From Stenocarpella maydis (lineage: Eukaryota; Ascomycota; Sordariomycetes; Diaporthales; Diaporthaceae), in NCBI GenBank assembly GCA_002270565.1, contig NQMI01000084.1:120983-184982 (forward strand): 64,000 bases of DNA, in the 5' to 3' direction. Shown here in pieces: positions 12,988 through 25,044 of the stretch. The translations under genes and the position numbers were made by a program. Numbering within the stretch: position 1 is the stretch's first letter; each line of letters begins with the position of its first letter. Below the pieces are notes generated by a model. That model had not been told where the DNA came from. It saw only the letters and a list, made by a program, of their open reading frames with translations, and did no database searches.

Positions 12988-14098
12988 TTTGAAAGTGAGT
13001 GTGAACGCGTGTGCGCAAGTGCAGCCGGTGGTGGATGAGCAAGGTCGTGCTCCCGCCGCGGGTGAGGTACGTACTGCGATGCAAGTAAGTGTACGCTTGC
13101 GATGCTACTGCTTGCATGCGACTCTGCGTCTTTGACTTCTGGGGCTGCCCTGTCAAGATGGACCCTTGGCGCGGATCACACATGCTCCGTCAGACAGAAA
13201 AGGGGGCCCAGCGCGAGTCGGGACGAAGCCAAGGTACGCGGTTTGTGGGGAGGCGGAGGTGGGGAAGATTGAGCGAGTGCGTGCGTGCATGGGTTGCGGT
13301 TTTAGACTCTGGCAGCAACACAACGAATACAACACAGTCCTGGGAAGACTAGACTATGGCGGAAGGCCGGGTGAGGCTGTCAAGCGGGCTGTCAAACGTC
13401 AGATGCATGCCGGTGAGCTCTTTCCTTACCCACAAAACGCGCCCGGGGCAGGCAGGACCGGGCAAGAATGGAGAGGGTGGCTGCTTCAGACCTCGGAGAG
13501 CAGGGATCCTTGCCGGACAGTGGAGGAGGAGGAAGAGTGAGGGATGGACGATGCGTGGATGTGTGGATGCGCGGATGGATGCATGGACGGAGGGATGGCG
13601 CGGATGGTGCGGGCGAACTGGGAGGCAGGTACCAGACCTCCCTTTCCCCGCGACGCCGTGAAGCCACATTTCTCATGGCGACAAACAACTACTGTCATAT
13701 CACTTTTGGGCCTGCTCTTATTACTGTGACAGGTTGTGGTTGCTGGTCCACGGCCTCGTCAAATTGGGTTTCGGGAGATGGACGTGCCCCCCCCCCCCCC
13801 CAGCCAGACCCTACCGGAATCATAACCCAATGCCCCGAGCATCGTTGAAGTGCATTATCAGAAACAAGTGCGGAGTGCAGAGTGCAGGCCAAGCGGTTGC
13901 ATCCGTTGCCATGTCGTCGGGTACCTGGGTACAGCATCCGACCCCCCTCCTTCCCAAAAGGTGGGAAGGCATGAGTGAATACACAGCACCACATGGCGAG
14001 ACCCATGGATCGCAATCTTATGCACTCGTAAGATATAACCTGATAGCCAGGTAGGCGGGCGGGCAGGCAGCTACCTACAACACATGCACCTCCTCAGG

Positions 14099-14108
14099 TA
14101 CCTAGGTA
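14099..14108. repeat. Dispersed palindrome TACCTAGGTA, copy 3
   Basis: Perfect 10-bp palindrome preceded by GG, in the 13-kb gene-poor stretch. Confidence 0.8.
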
Positions 14109-14160
14109 TGTTGTCAATATCCAAGATATTATTGTACGGAGCCACCTGCTAATCTGTCTG

Positions 14161-14200
14161 CATGCCTGCATGCCTGCCTGCCTGCCTGCCTGCCTGTCTG
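14161..14200. repeat. (TGCC)n microsatellite
   Basis: A run of TGCC tetranucleotides with TGCA variants at its left end. Confidence 0.85.
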
Positions 14201-17200
14201 CATTTACCACCCGCCCGGTAGGCGGAGCCTCGAGATGGAATCACTCATCTGTCAGTCTGTCTGTCAAGCATGCACCCACTCGCTCACACGCCCAGCAGCC
14301 TTCAGCGCTGAGCCTCCTTGTCAGCTGTCAAACGGCGTTGAGGTTCAGTGCACTTGTCTCCATCTGGCTAGGTTTGGCGAGACGATCCCCAAAGCTGCCT
14401 CCTCCTACAGAAGTACTTTTCCCCCGGTCTATCCCAAGAAGAGAACTATTAGCCACTGAGAAGCGAGAGACGCGGCTGATGTGCGGTACGTACACACGCA
14501 CTCAGCACAGCACCAAGCACTACACTATGTCCTGCCGGCTTGTGTCGGGCTGCTGACGCATCGCCGCTGTGACAGGGGAAGACGAGACGATCTGCTCGCC
14601 CGTGCTCCGCTCCGCTCCTCATTTCCACAGACAGGAGGCGCACCGCGATAGCCGATGCTCAACGCCCTGGGCTAGCCACAGCCTCTCAGGCCCGCCCTCT
14701 CGCTCCGGCTTCTGGGCCCTGTCAAGCTACATGGCCAAGAGAGTCAATGCGGCCAGGAAAGCCCTACGTTGCCATACTGCACCGCACAGCGTAACATAAT
14801 AATAAATCGCCTGCAAGGTGGCACCGGATGCTTATCCCTGTTTAGGTTTGCGCCACAAGCCCAGCGCATTCCGACAGTCTGGGTGCCTCGAGAGACGAAC
14901 CACGCCAGCGGCATCATCAGCAATAGCCTGTCCTCCTCGTACCACTCTCACCCGCTGCCCCGGGCGTCATGCTGCGTCGCGCGCCCGGCCTCGCTTCCTG
15001 CCCGGATGTGGGTTTGCGAGGATGGTAGAGAGCTGGATGGGATCTGGGACCGCATTGCACATCCAAGCAGTACCTGCCTGCTGTCTGCCAAACAGACCCC
15101 GCCGTGCTGCCGCCCATCTCCCCTCCCGGCTCAGACAACAGCGGATCAATTCAAGCCCACTCTCCGAGATTGGGTCTTGCTCGATTGGGAAACAGTCGCG
15201 CTCGGGTCGCGTTACGGCCTCGAGTTGGGCTCCTGCACAAAGGTACCAAGGTGCTGGCGGCCACTGCACCTCTGACGAAGCCAGGCTATCCCAGCCCTGG
15301 CATCTCGCGGCGACAACCGAAGCCTTCCCCACGGACTCTTGCCCCAGCGCGGACGTCGCTTGTGTTTTTCGTCCTCCTCCCGTGGCTCGCTCGCTGGGCT
15401 GACTTGGCTGGCTCGCTGGCATTGATCCTTGAACCTCGTGGTAGATGCAGAGGCTGCAGGAGTGGCGCCAATTACGACGAGCTGCAGGCAAACGCTGCAG
15501 TCGGTGTAGACGACCGTCGCAGTATTGCTGCACGATTTTCCAAAGCAGAAAGGTCCGTCGATCTGATCGGTGCGGAAGCCGCTTGTGTCCCGACCTTTCT
15601 GCTGTACATACCGTTCTGCCCCGGATCTGTCAAACTCCCGACCCTGAAGACTATCGAGATTTGAGCCAAAGACGGGATGACAAACGTATTTCTCTTGGTC
15701 TAGGCGAGATCTTTACCACAGAACACATCGACCACCAGCGCACAGGACCGAGCAGGACCTCTTCGTGAACCTGGTGACAGGCTTCCATCTAAACATCCAG
15801 CTATTTGAGAAACACCCACGCGTTTACTTGGGCCGGCAGTGTGCTAACGGCTAGCCTGGGTCTTCTGCTGCAAGCTCTCGGATTGCGATCTCCCCACCTT
15901 TTTGGAAATCGGCCATCACCTGCCCTCTCTTCTCCGTCTAGCGCAAGTCACCACTGTGAAGGGGCAACAACCATGCACACGCTAGATCCAAATGACCAGT
16001 TAATCTAGTGTGTACAAGATTCCGTGTCTTTCATGCAATAGAGACGGGATGGCGGTCAGTGGCCACCCCCGATCAGTCGGTCTGTGGACGCCAAGCCTCA
16101 CATTGTGAAGAGGTGCAGCTTAGCTGCAGAAGTACAGGACCCTGGGAACCCTTGCCAGCTGCGTGGGACGAATGCCCATGAGGTGGCCATCATGAGCCCA
16201 GATCTTTGGGAATTGTGGTCGACGTTGCCGTGCCGAACCACACCTGACTCTGCTGTGCTCGTACACACAAGATGCGCTTCGGGGCGCCATCAGCAAGGAG
16301 GTGCACTGTATACCAGGTGTTTTGTGTAACGGGGCTGGAGCAATCAGTACTCACCTTTCGGAAAGCGGCAACGGTCTAGCCGGACCGGAAAGTTGCGCCA
16401 CACACCGATCTAGCCTCGAAAGCTCATTTCTGCCATTGGAAGGAATCCTCGCTTATTGGGTTCTTGTCATCTAAGGCATCGGCCTTCGCTGTTTCAATCA
16501 TTATATCCGGTGGAAAAGTTCAAACACCAAACACTTTCTTATGAGATCTGATGCGAGGTGTTGCGTTTGCCTTTGGTCGAGGCACCAACAGCCATAGCAT
16601 CGCCGTATCCTCACGCAAGGTGTCACTTGGGCGGAGTTGGCGGTTGCTCCGCATAACCCCGGCGAGCATGGGAAGGGCATCGATTAGGCACAGGCGCGGT
16701 AGGAACTCAGCTGACGGCTGTTTCCTCTCTGTGCTTCGAAATTGCTTCACTGAGTGTGGGCGAAGCGCAGTGACATGCCTACCTTTAACGCGCGGCTGAA
16801 AGCTAACAACGCAGACCTTAGCGAGCAGGATCGCCTTGCAGAGCCCAGGCTCCCCACCACCTCCCTTCGACGTGCAAACAAGCCCAATTTGACAATACAA
16901 CTGCTTCGATGATTACAGCAGTCGGCTTACACACAACATAGCCTAAGTTGGTTACCATTTCACGTCTCTGGGATGGTATCGAGCTTAGCGGTATCATCGA
17001 GGAGAGCCACACAACGCCGATCATATTCAACGAGGCTAGTAGGAGTCCTTTCCGTTCGATGCCCATCACTCTCCGCAGAACGGTATAGGTCTAGATATCC
17101 CTGTGCCGATCTCATGCTCTCGTTCCAGAGCTACATCACCCATCCTCACAATCTCACATCTCTTTTTTTTTTGTGCTTCCTACAAACGAATGTAAAGGAT

Positions 17201-17789
17201 GCGATAGCTGGTATCCGCCATTGTCCTTGATACCATCCGGGACTCTCATGGGTGAGTTACACAACCTATTCTTAGGCCAATGCAGAGTCAAGCCAATGTG
17301 ATACACGGTAGTGTAGTCGATAGACAACTAGGACGCCCCGATTGCCTTTTGTGACGAGGCTGTCAGCGTCTGGTTGTCGCCGACACCCGCCGGTGGGCCA
17401 CAATCTCGGAGGCTGATGAGACATTCCCCCCCCCCCTTCCACGCCGCAGAGACAACTTCAAATATTCCGGCAACCAGGGATCTTGTGTATCTCCAGGAGC
17501 TGGGCTCTAGTCGAACTTTCCTCCCTGCTACTTACAACCCTTGTCTCATATTCGGCATGCGAGATGGCCCTCTGGCTAGATACGAGCGATCCCGTTTGAC
17601 AAACCTGGATCGGAATACCAGGTTTGGGAACTTGAGGCTGTCGCTGGCAATTAGGCGCCGGTAGTACAGTGCCTTGCTGAAGTCGGTGCGACGTTCCCGC
17701 AGAGACGAAGGAATGTGCAAGTGTTCAGCCCTTTTGCTTCTCGGTGAGAGATCATGCGGAATTTCACCGCCCCCTTCGGTCAACATCTC

Positions 17790-17969
17790 TCATTTTTCGG
17801 CTTGTGCGCGCGCAAATTGCCTTCCGAACAGCTGAGATCTCACATTCCAGAATGTGGCCTTCTCACGGGCAAAGTCATCAGCAACCAACAGAGCGGCCAG
17901 GAATACATTTCTGCCCAGAGCCTCTGCTTTGGTATTGCGGTATGGAATATCTGACAATCTTGCGCACAT
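17790..17969 (-). other. Small coding-like ORF, possible gene remnant (59 aa)
   Basis: An ATG-started frame of 59 codons ending in TGA. Its composition is unlike the surrounding chance ORFs: Ala/Leu/Val-rich in the middle, with regularly spaced charged and aromatic residues (motifs LLVADDF and FWNVRSQLFG) that would form amphipathic helices. An in-frame TGA lies just upstream of the ATG. About 360-470 bp further upstream on the same strand, in another frame, lies a second coding-like segment with the motif LSLDSDVFF, which recalls the Asp-x-Asp metal-binding motif of nucleotide-sugar glycosyltransferases. The two may belong to one broken gene. This is inference; the 59-aa ORF could also be a genuine small protein or chance. 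Confidence 0.25.
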
Positions 17970-20462
17970 AGAAAATGATATCCCACATCAAGGAACCTCG
18001 GAACATTTGATGACTGTGATTCGGGGGTAGGAATCCCAGCGCGTTTCCGTGGGCAAAGGACCCCCACCACCCTAATTACGACACATTTCACAAGATCGTC
18101 AACTTCGCAGACCCCCAACATGCCCCACAATTTGTCGATACCGGGATCCATGCTGATAGTAGTTTCGACATTCATGCTGGCTTCCTAGGTCTGCAGATGT
18201 TGAGATCCACATGTGGTGTCTTTCAGGTCTACACCTGAGGCCTGGATCCTGCAACAGGCTGACAGCCTCATCTGCGTCTCAAGTGTGAAGACAAAGAGAT
18301 AGGTGTCTGATCGGAAAACGTGCCTTTTGATACATTCCCGCTAAGTTAATCGGTGCAGTCTGTTGGTAGAAAAACACATCCGAGTCGAGGCTGAGGACCT
18401 GTGCTAGTGTGTTCTTTACACCTGGCCGCGTGGCGGTCTTTTTAGGATGCTAGGCCAGGCCAGCCTCCGGTGCAGATCTACATCACTTGTAGGGTGTCAG
18501 CTGGTGGTGGCCGCTGATGATTAATGAGAAGCTACCCCCATCCCTTCTCCAGGGCGGCCACCCCACGCTCCGTCAACTCGCAGCGCGTTTCACCGGTCAA
18601 CTGGTCTGGCTGCCTTGTTCTCATCGCAATGCAATTTGGCACGACCGGGTCCACGCTCGTTGCGTTGCCAACATATTCTCCGCCTCCACACCCTTGCGAT
18701 CGTCATACGAACAGGGCTGGGCTTGCAAGCACGCCAGAGGCAGGCCTGGGAGGCTTGGAAATTGTCCGAGAAGGCTCGCAGGAACCGCATCTGTGCGGTT
18801 CGCGACGAGGTCTGGCGCTTCGATGTTCACTTCGGCGTCCTCGCCAGGCGGGTGGTTGGGTATTGCTGCAGCCTGCTCCCAAAGTACCATCCTTAATCTT
18901 GTATTGCCTGGTGTGCCTTTCTTGCAACGAAAATAGCCGTGGGTATATTGACTGAGGCCACGGGTGAGGCCACAGACTGTGGTCTAGACAACAAATCAGC
19001 CGGCTGTAGTGTTCTAGGAAGCAAGAGGAGCACTCCATGGCTAGGCCTATCAGAGAAGGTGGACTACCTGTGTCTTAGACTCTTCTCCGCCTAGACGTCC
19101 AACCGACCAGCATCATGCCGGAATCTGGACGGCGTGCTGTTTCCTCACCATAAAAAGCCGTCACCAGCTCGGCTGATGGCCTAGGCCTATCTCTGCGTGG
19201 CCAGATATCGCACAAGTTGTCCTGTCGGCATGGCTCTGGTCATTGGCAGTCGTGCGCAAGACCACGGCACACTTGCCTCAAGTACAATGCACAGAGTCGC
19301 AGGCCCTCAAGCCGAGAGGACTTAGCATAGGATCCAGCGTGCTGATTTGAGTGTTACACCTTGATTATGGAGACGGTGGAGGGGGTAACTCTGTGATGTA
19401 GGAATCAACAATCAGAGCCGACTGGGCCTTCCCGCCCACTGTTCCCGGCCCTTCTCCGGGCTGGCTATGCAGACCTCGCATCCAGTTAGCTCACGTAAGA
19501 TCCTAGCCGATTTTCGTGATATAATCGAATATCCCTAGAGCGTTGGTGGGGAGGGGGGAGGGGGGAGGTATAATATAGAAAATACTGGCTAGTCGTCGAT
19601 GACAATGTAGGTGCAAGTTGTTTCAACTATGGCGATATTCTGTGGATTACGCCGTCGGTCCGTAGGGACCTTGGCCCAAGTCGGCTGCGTCCTCTCCAGC
19701 CAGGGCTGTCCAAGATCGCCTTGTTTGATGACAGCCTTAGCAGGCCGGTGCCACTCTTTTCCTTAGGAAAGATTTTCTCCTTGTGGCGGTACTCTAGTAT
19801 ACATGTATATAAATGGCCTCAGTCCTTATATTCCTATAATACTACCAGAGTGTCCGAGTAGGTGTCTTTGCTAAGATCATGTCCAATCATGTACGCTCGT
19901 CAAGCCTATATCAACCTATAGACGACCAGTAGTTGGCCAAGACGACCTTTTCCCAATCGAAGCCGGCTTTCCGCCAGTCAATAAGTTTCATCGGACAGTT
20001 CTCTCACCTGCTGTTGCATACGGCAAGATCGGCCGCGAGGCGCGCACACGAGAGCTGACCAACACCATCTCGTGCTCGAGGCAGCAAGATTGACTTTTTA
20101 TCGTGATGCAATAGACACATGAGCAAAGCTGCGCTCAAATTATTTCAGTGGGATCTCGAGGGCGACTTTATAAGCAAGAGTGCCGCCCTGGCCCGCGAAC
20201 GAGATATGTTGGACGCTATAAGGAGAATATCAAACACTTCCTCGGCGCCTCACCAGGGCCTTTGTTACCTGTGAACCCCGAGGTCCACTCACCCACCCAA
20301 AAGCGAGTAGAGACTGACTTTTACAGTGGCCTTGCCCCCTTCTCCGCGCTCAGGAGGGATGGATGGCGGTGATTTCCCGAAGCCCGGAGCTGGTAGCACC
20401 AGTGCGTTGTCCCATCTGCCACCCTGAGGAACCTCGGGCTAAACACAGCAGGAAAATGCTGC

Positions 20463-20467
20463 AAAAA

Positions 20468-20503
<36 letters not shown>

Positions 20504-20508
20504 AAAAA
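20463..20508. repeat. (AAAG)n microsatellite
   Basis: About ten copies of AAAG, ending in an A-run. It lies about 660 bp downstream of the malate synthase stop codon. Confidence 0.9.
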
Positions 20509-21171
20509 CCAAAGAGTGTGGGGGGGGGGGCATTGATGTCCTCAGTAAGCCTGGAGAGCAGGAATAGATTGTTCAGCCGGGGGTCTCAGGTGACCCATAC
20601 TTCCTGCTTTGGAAGGGAGTGGTGCAACCACCTCTGAGACGACAGCAGGGAGCGTCCGAGCCAGGACGGCTGGCAACCCAGACGTCCTGGCGACGAACAC
20701 TGCTTGGGTCTGGAGGTACCTGGGCCAGGTCCTGACGCAGAATGGTTGCTTCTTTGTCTGCTGGCGCAGCGTCTCGCATCGATCCTCAAGTCGTGTTCAC
20801 CTGATAGTGGTCACAGCTTGTCACACCTGCTGTAGGTGGAATCAAGACTGTGGCGGCATATCCCAACTCCCAAACGTCATCTTCTTAGGACAATGAGAGT
20901 ATGTATGATGCCATCCCCACCGTTGCACGTTTTGATATCGAAGCCCAGTAGGAACACAGCAACCACATTGTCTCAAGTGGGCATCTAGGCGCGCGGAAGG
21001 AGGAAGGCAAACCAGTTGAGCGGTAAATGTACGTGAAGGGAGCAAGACGTATTAGATATGTCAATATGTTCTTGATATTGTCGATCCGAACCTTGTACAT
21101 GCTAAGTAAATTCATTTTCCCGAGTAGTCCAAACAAGGCACGGCCTTCCTCTCACTCTCCAGCCCGATAGA

Positions 21172-23229
21172 TTACAGCTTTGATGCAGGTGCCGCGTTTC
21201 CAACAGTGGTGATCTCGTTGTACAAAAGGCTATGGACAATATGTCAGTATAACCACTGATGAACGCCACTTCATGCCAAAGACTGGTGGAGGCAGCCTTC
21301 ACATTGAACCAAGGGACAAAGAACGGGAAGGAGATGGGGGGGGGGGGAAGGGCATAACTCACGATGTCAAGAAATCAGCGTAGTCCTCTCCTGTGACCTG
21401 CCCCGAGAAGTACTGGGCGGCCAGGTGGAATTTATTGCCCGGGCCGGCCTTCTTGGCCAGCTCATCGGATTGCTCCTTGAGCAGTTTGAGCGCGTAGGCC
21501 TTGTCGACGCGCTTGCCCTCCGACGTCGTCACGCCGTGGCGGACCCACTGCCAGAGCTGACTGCGCGAGACTTCGGCCGTGGCGGCGTCCTCCCTTTGAT
21601 TGAGCTCATGGTTAGCTGAAGATCTTGACGGGTGCGTCTCGCAAGAGCAAGCAGGCCCCGCTGAGAGAGGTTGGATGAGATAGGTGGCAAGAGACTCACA
21701 TCAGGTAGTTGATGGGCACACAGCCGACACCCCTGACCCAGGCCTCCATGTAGCCGAGACCGATGTTGAGGTTCTTGCGGATGCCCGCCTCGGTGATCTG
21801 GCCGGGGACGTTCATATTGAGCAGGTCGTTCTGGCCGATCTTGACGTCCTCGCGGCGGTTGAATAGCTGGTTTGGCGTCGGCATGTGCTTGTTGAAGATG
21901 TCGGAGGCGATGGACGCCAAGGCCGGGTGAGCGACCCATGTTCTGGTCTCGTGTCAGTGGTCTCGCTTCACCTGGCCCCTCGGCACTGGTTCCTGTCGAG
22001 GGCCAAGAAAGGAGGTGTTCAAATCAGAGAGGACATACCCGTCATGGCCGGCGCGGACCTCCCTGAGCTTGTCTGCCCGCACGCCCTCCATGGCCTTGTC
22101 GTTGGCCTCCTTGTCGTCCTTGATGGGGATCTGGGCAGCCATGCCGCCCATGGCGTGCACGCCGCGCTTGTGGCAGGTCTGGATGAGCAGCTTGACGTAG
22201 GCATCCATGAAGGGGACGGTCATGGTGACGGCGCTGCGGTCGGGCAGCACAAAGTTGCTGTTCTGCCTGAACTTCTTGATGACGCTGAAGATGTAGTCCC
22301 AACGGCCGCAGTTGAGCCCCGAGGAGTGGTCGCGCAGCTCATAGATGATCTCGTCCATCTCGAAGGCGGCCAGGATGGTCTCGATCAGCACGGTGCCGCG
22401 GATGGTGCCGCGGGGCATGGCGATGTAGTCCTGGGCGAGGTTGAAGACGTCGTTCCACAGGCGCGCCTCGAGGTGTGACTCCATCTTGGGCAGGTAGAAG
22501 TAAGGCCCGTGGCCGCGCTTGACCGTCTCGAAGGCGTTGTGGTAGAAGTACAGGCCAAAGTCGAACAGGGAGCCGGAGATGGGCTCGCCGTCCACCGTGA
22601 CGTGCTTCTCCTCGAGGTGCCACCCTCGGGGCCGCACGATGAGCGTGGGCAACGTGCGGTCGGTGCGGAGCTTGTACTCCTTCTGGCCCTGCTTGAAATC
22701 GACCTGGCGCCTGTTGGCGTCATAGAGGTTCACCTGGCCGTTGATCATGTTGTCCCATGTGGGAGCGCTGGAGTCTGCGCTCGCAACTCGTCAGTCACAT
22801 ATTCGGTGTATCGCACTCGGCGCATGTGCACCAGTGCCCCGCGGCAGGCTCGCAAAGGGCTCGCTCACCTTCGAAATCAGCCATATATGTCCACACATCC
22901 GAGTTGAGCGCATTCACCACCATCTTCCTGTCCGTCGGCCCCGTGATCTCTACTCGCCTGTCCACCAGGCCGGGTGCGGGCGGGGCGCCCTTCCAGGTCT
23001 CATTGTCGCGGATGTGCTTGGTCTCTGGCAGGAAGTCGGGCAGGTTGCCCTTGTCCAGCTCGGCCTGGCGGATCTTGCGGCGCTCCAGCAGCTGCTTGCG
23101 CGTGCTGTTGAAGGAGCGGTGCAGCAGCGCCAGGAATGCCAGCGCCGGCGGTGTCAGGATCTTCTTGTGCTCGTCTGTGACGGCGCCGAGGATGCTGACG
23201 CCCTGCAGGATGGTGTCGGTGGAAACCAT
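21172..23229 (-). CDS. acuE: Malate synthase, peroxisomal (glyoxylate cycle)
   Basis: Condenses glyoxylate with acetyl-CoA to malate; needed for growth on acetate and fatty acids. Five exons: 23229-22869, 22774-22039, 21942-21700, 21593-21363 and 21229-21172. Introns are 94, 96, 106 and 133 nt. Spliced length is 1,629 nt, 542 aa, the usual size of fungal malate synthases. The family signature spans Arg268-Phe283 (R-D-H-x2-G-L-N-x-G-x-W-D-Y-x-F). The C-terminal active-site segment Y-L-M-E-D-A-A is at about 445-451, with Asp449 the likely general base. The protein ends in Ser-Lys-Leu, a type 1 peroxisomal targeting signal. The last exon encodes only the final 18-19 residues, so targeting depends on removal of intron 4; if it is retained, translation stops at a TGA lying across the donor, after Ser524. 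ATG context is AGCCATGG. The symbol is that of Aspergillus (acu-9 in Neurospora). Confidence 0.97.
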
Positions 23230-23361
23230 GGCTGCTCTGAGGGTGTTTTGTTTGTGTGCCGAGGTTGTCCAGCCGTTGCAGAGGCAGAAGAAGTAACTGG
23301 AGAGTGTCTGGGCCTAACCGCGTGCTGCCCAGATGCTGGCTTCGGGAGACAGGTATGGGCC

Positions 23362-23394
23362 TTATAATTGCTGAGACGATGTTACGCAGCGGGG
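23362..23394 (-). promoter_or_regulatory. Candidate malate synthase promoter elements
   Basis: On the minus strand a TATAA box lies at 23366-23362, about 130 bp upstream of the ATG. Just upstream of it, the + strand at 23389-23394 reads GCGGGG, which fits the SYGGRG consensus of the carbon-catabolite repressor CreA/CRE1. Carbon repression of glyoxylate-cycle genes is well established in Aspergillus and Neurospora. That this particular site is used is inference from a 6-bp match in a G-rich run. Confidence 0.3.
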
Positions 23395-24989
23395 GAGGGG
23401 GGGGCGACGAGGGTATCAGTGATGACGGAGGAGACTTGAAAGACGATTGCCCGGTAGATGCTGGCGTGGTGTGCTGTTTCTCCTCCTTGCACTAGAAGAC
23501 TAGCAGATCGGGGAGCAAACTCGGGGTCTTGTGCCTGAGCCCAGGGCAGGCCGGGTAGGTAATATGTATGCATGGCTGGTGGTTGGCCGTCGGTACGTCT
23601 CGGGTGAGAGGGAGTTTCGTGCCTGGGTATTGCCCCAGCTAGCCGGCTGAGGCGATGATGCGCTTGTGATAATGTGGGGGAACGGAAGGGAAGGCCAAGC
23701 GCTTGTCAGGCAGGCGAGCTACAACAAGCTCGAGGCCTGGGTTGACATGTGAGGGGCAGCATTTTGGACGACGTCCGTCCGTGTCGTCATAACAAGCAGT
23801 TGGCCTGCCAGCCTGCCAGCCCGTGTCTATCTTGTCCCCATTCATCACTGGCCGACATCCCAGTGCCCTGACCCTCCTGGCTCCCGTGACTCGGTGCGTG
23901 ATTCGGTGCTCAGCTTCCCTCCCATGGCTGGTGATGGTGACGGGCTGCCACGGCTGCCGTGGTGGTGAGCGTCACAGCCGTGGGCGCAGGGAGCTTTCTG
24001 CCGCGTGTTAGTCGTTACGGAGTACTCGACTCGACAGTCACACCGCGGTCCACATCCCCCAGACTCTGCTGCCCATGTCGTATCTGCTCCCGTTCCCACA
24101 GGCCTGGGCTCTGCGTGGGCGAGACATTTGTGTACATGGTCTTGGACTTTGGAGAAAGGAGGGGCCCTGTTCGAATCTCGGCCAACTTCCGACCTTCCAT
24201 ACTGCCGAAGCCGGTGCGCATGCTGAGCCGAGCCGAGGTCGACCTGCCTGGGCCGATATTCTCCGATTCTCGCTTCCTATCGGCCATATAACCAAAGTTT
24301 GTCTACTCGATACAATTGCACAACGTCTTGTGTGCTCTACTGTCGACGCCGTGCACGATTCCAAAATGTACAAAAAGCATATTTCTATCAATTCTGCCTT
24401 CCTATGGTCACCTCTCAGCTCCAACTACTCGGGATTCCTGCTCTCCCATGCTGCGGCAGAACAGACCAGAATAGCCTTGCAGAACGTAGTACATTTTACA
24501 TCCCAGCAGCACTGTCATAGTGACAGCCCCCCCCTTCCCTTTTTTTTTTTCCTTCCCCTTTCTTTTTCTCAATTTTCAAATTGCGACCACAGCTTAGACA
24601 GCCAAGGCTGAGGTCTGGTCCCCATTGCTCGTCCATCACTACACCCCCCGCAGGTGCGGAAGTACTAAACCCGCCTTCGTAAAGCAACAATGTGTTCTGG
24701 GCCATCCAATCACAACTCTTTCCAACCAGCATGAAGCCCATTCCAGAGCATTTCTTCCAAATACTAACCCCAGTCGCATCCCATCTGGTCTTTTCGTGAC
24801 ATATTGTCTTCCAATGGCTTTGAGACACTCCAAGTCGCCAGTCCAAATGGTGGCTGACATTCGAATCATGAGAGTCCGAACAAGCCTTTCAATATACAGA
24901 AGTAGCATGCTGAGACTGCTTAGTACTGGCCGGGCTGGCCAGCCGTACTGTAAATAAAGTGTCAGCCACACCGCTGAGGCTGCCACCAT

Positions 24990-24999
24990 TACCTAGGTA
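24990..24999. repeat. Dispersed palindrome TACCTAGGTA, copy 4
   Basis: Perfect 10-bp palindrome, 46 bp beyond the stop codon of the kinase gene. Confidence 0.8.
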
Positions 25000-25044
25000 C
25001 GGCAGGCCGCTGTCCGAACATGACAAGAGCCCTGCCTCCTAATC

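Larger units (their letters stand above)
8245..21171. other. 13-kb stretch without a recognised gene
   Basis: No recognisable protein family, tRNA or rRNA was found here. The part next to 8245 should hold the leader and promoter of the C2H2 factor. Many 60-220-codon open frames overlap on both strands without domains or intron logic (e.g. 10350-10901, 12515-13183, 14818-15664). Short microsatellites and G/C runs are scattered through it. A small coding-like ORF at 17790-17969 and the isolated coding-like segment described with it are the only hints of genes. For a filamentous ascomycete 13 kb is long; decayed genes or non-coding transcripts may be present but cannot be shown from sequence alone. 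Confidence 0.5.
23230..25044. other. Intergenic: malate synthase promoter and 3' flank of the kinase gene
   Basis: Both neighbouring genes run on the minus strand, so this 1.8-kb stretch holds the malate synthase upstream region (near 23230) and the kinase 3' flank (near 25044). Open frames here (e.g. 24075-24611, +) have no recognisable content. A pyrimidine run (C8 then T12) lies at about 24528-24552. Confidence 0.5.

Noticed and set aside
12515..13183. 222-codon ORF on the minus strand, His/Thr/Pro-rich
   Set aside because: Much of it translates the (GGGTGCGT)n minisatellite and neighbouring low-complexity DNA.
14818..15768. Overlapping + strand ORFs, one with C-X2-C-X6-C spacing like half a Zn2Cys6 cluster
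   Set aside because: The second half of the cluster spacing is absent and no linker or dimerisation region follows; three frames are open at once.
24110..24190. GTTCGAATC sequence resembling a tRNA T-loop
   Set aside because: The flanking stem does not pair and no acceptor, D or anticodon arms can be folded.
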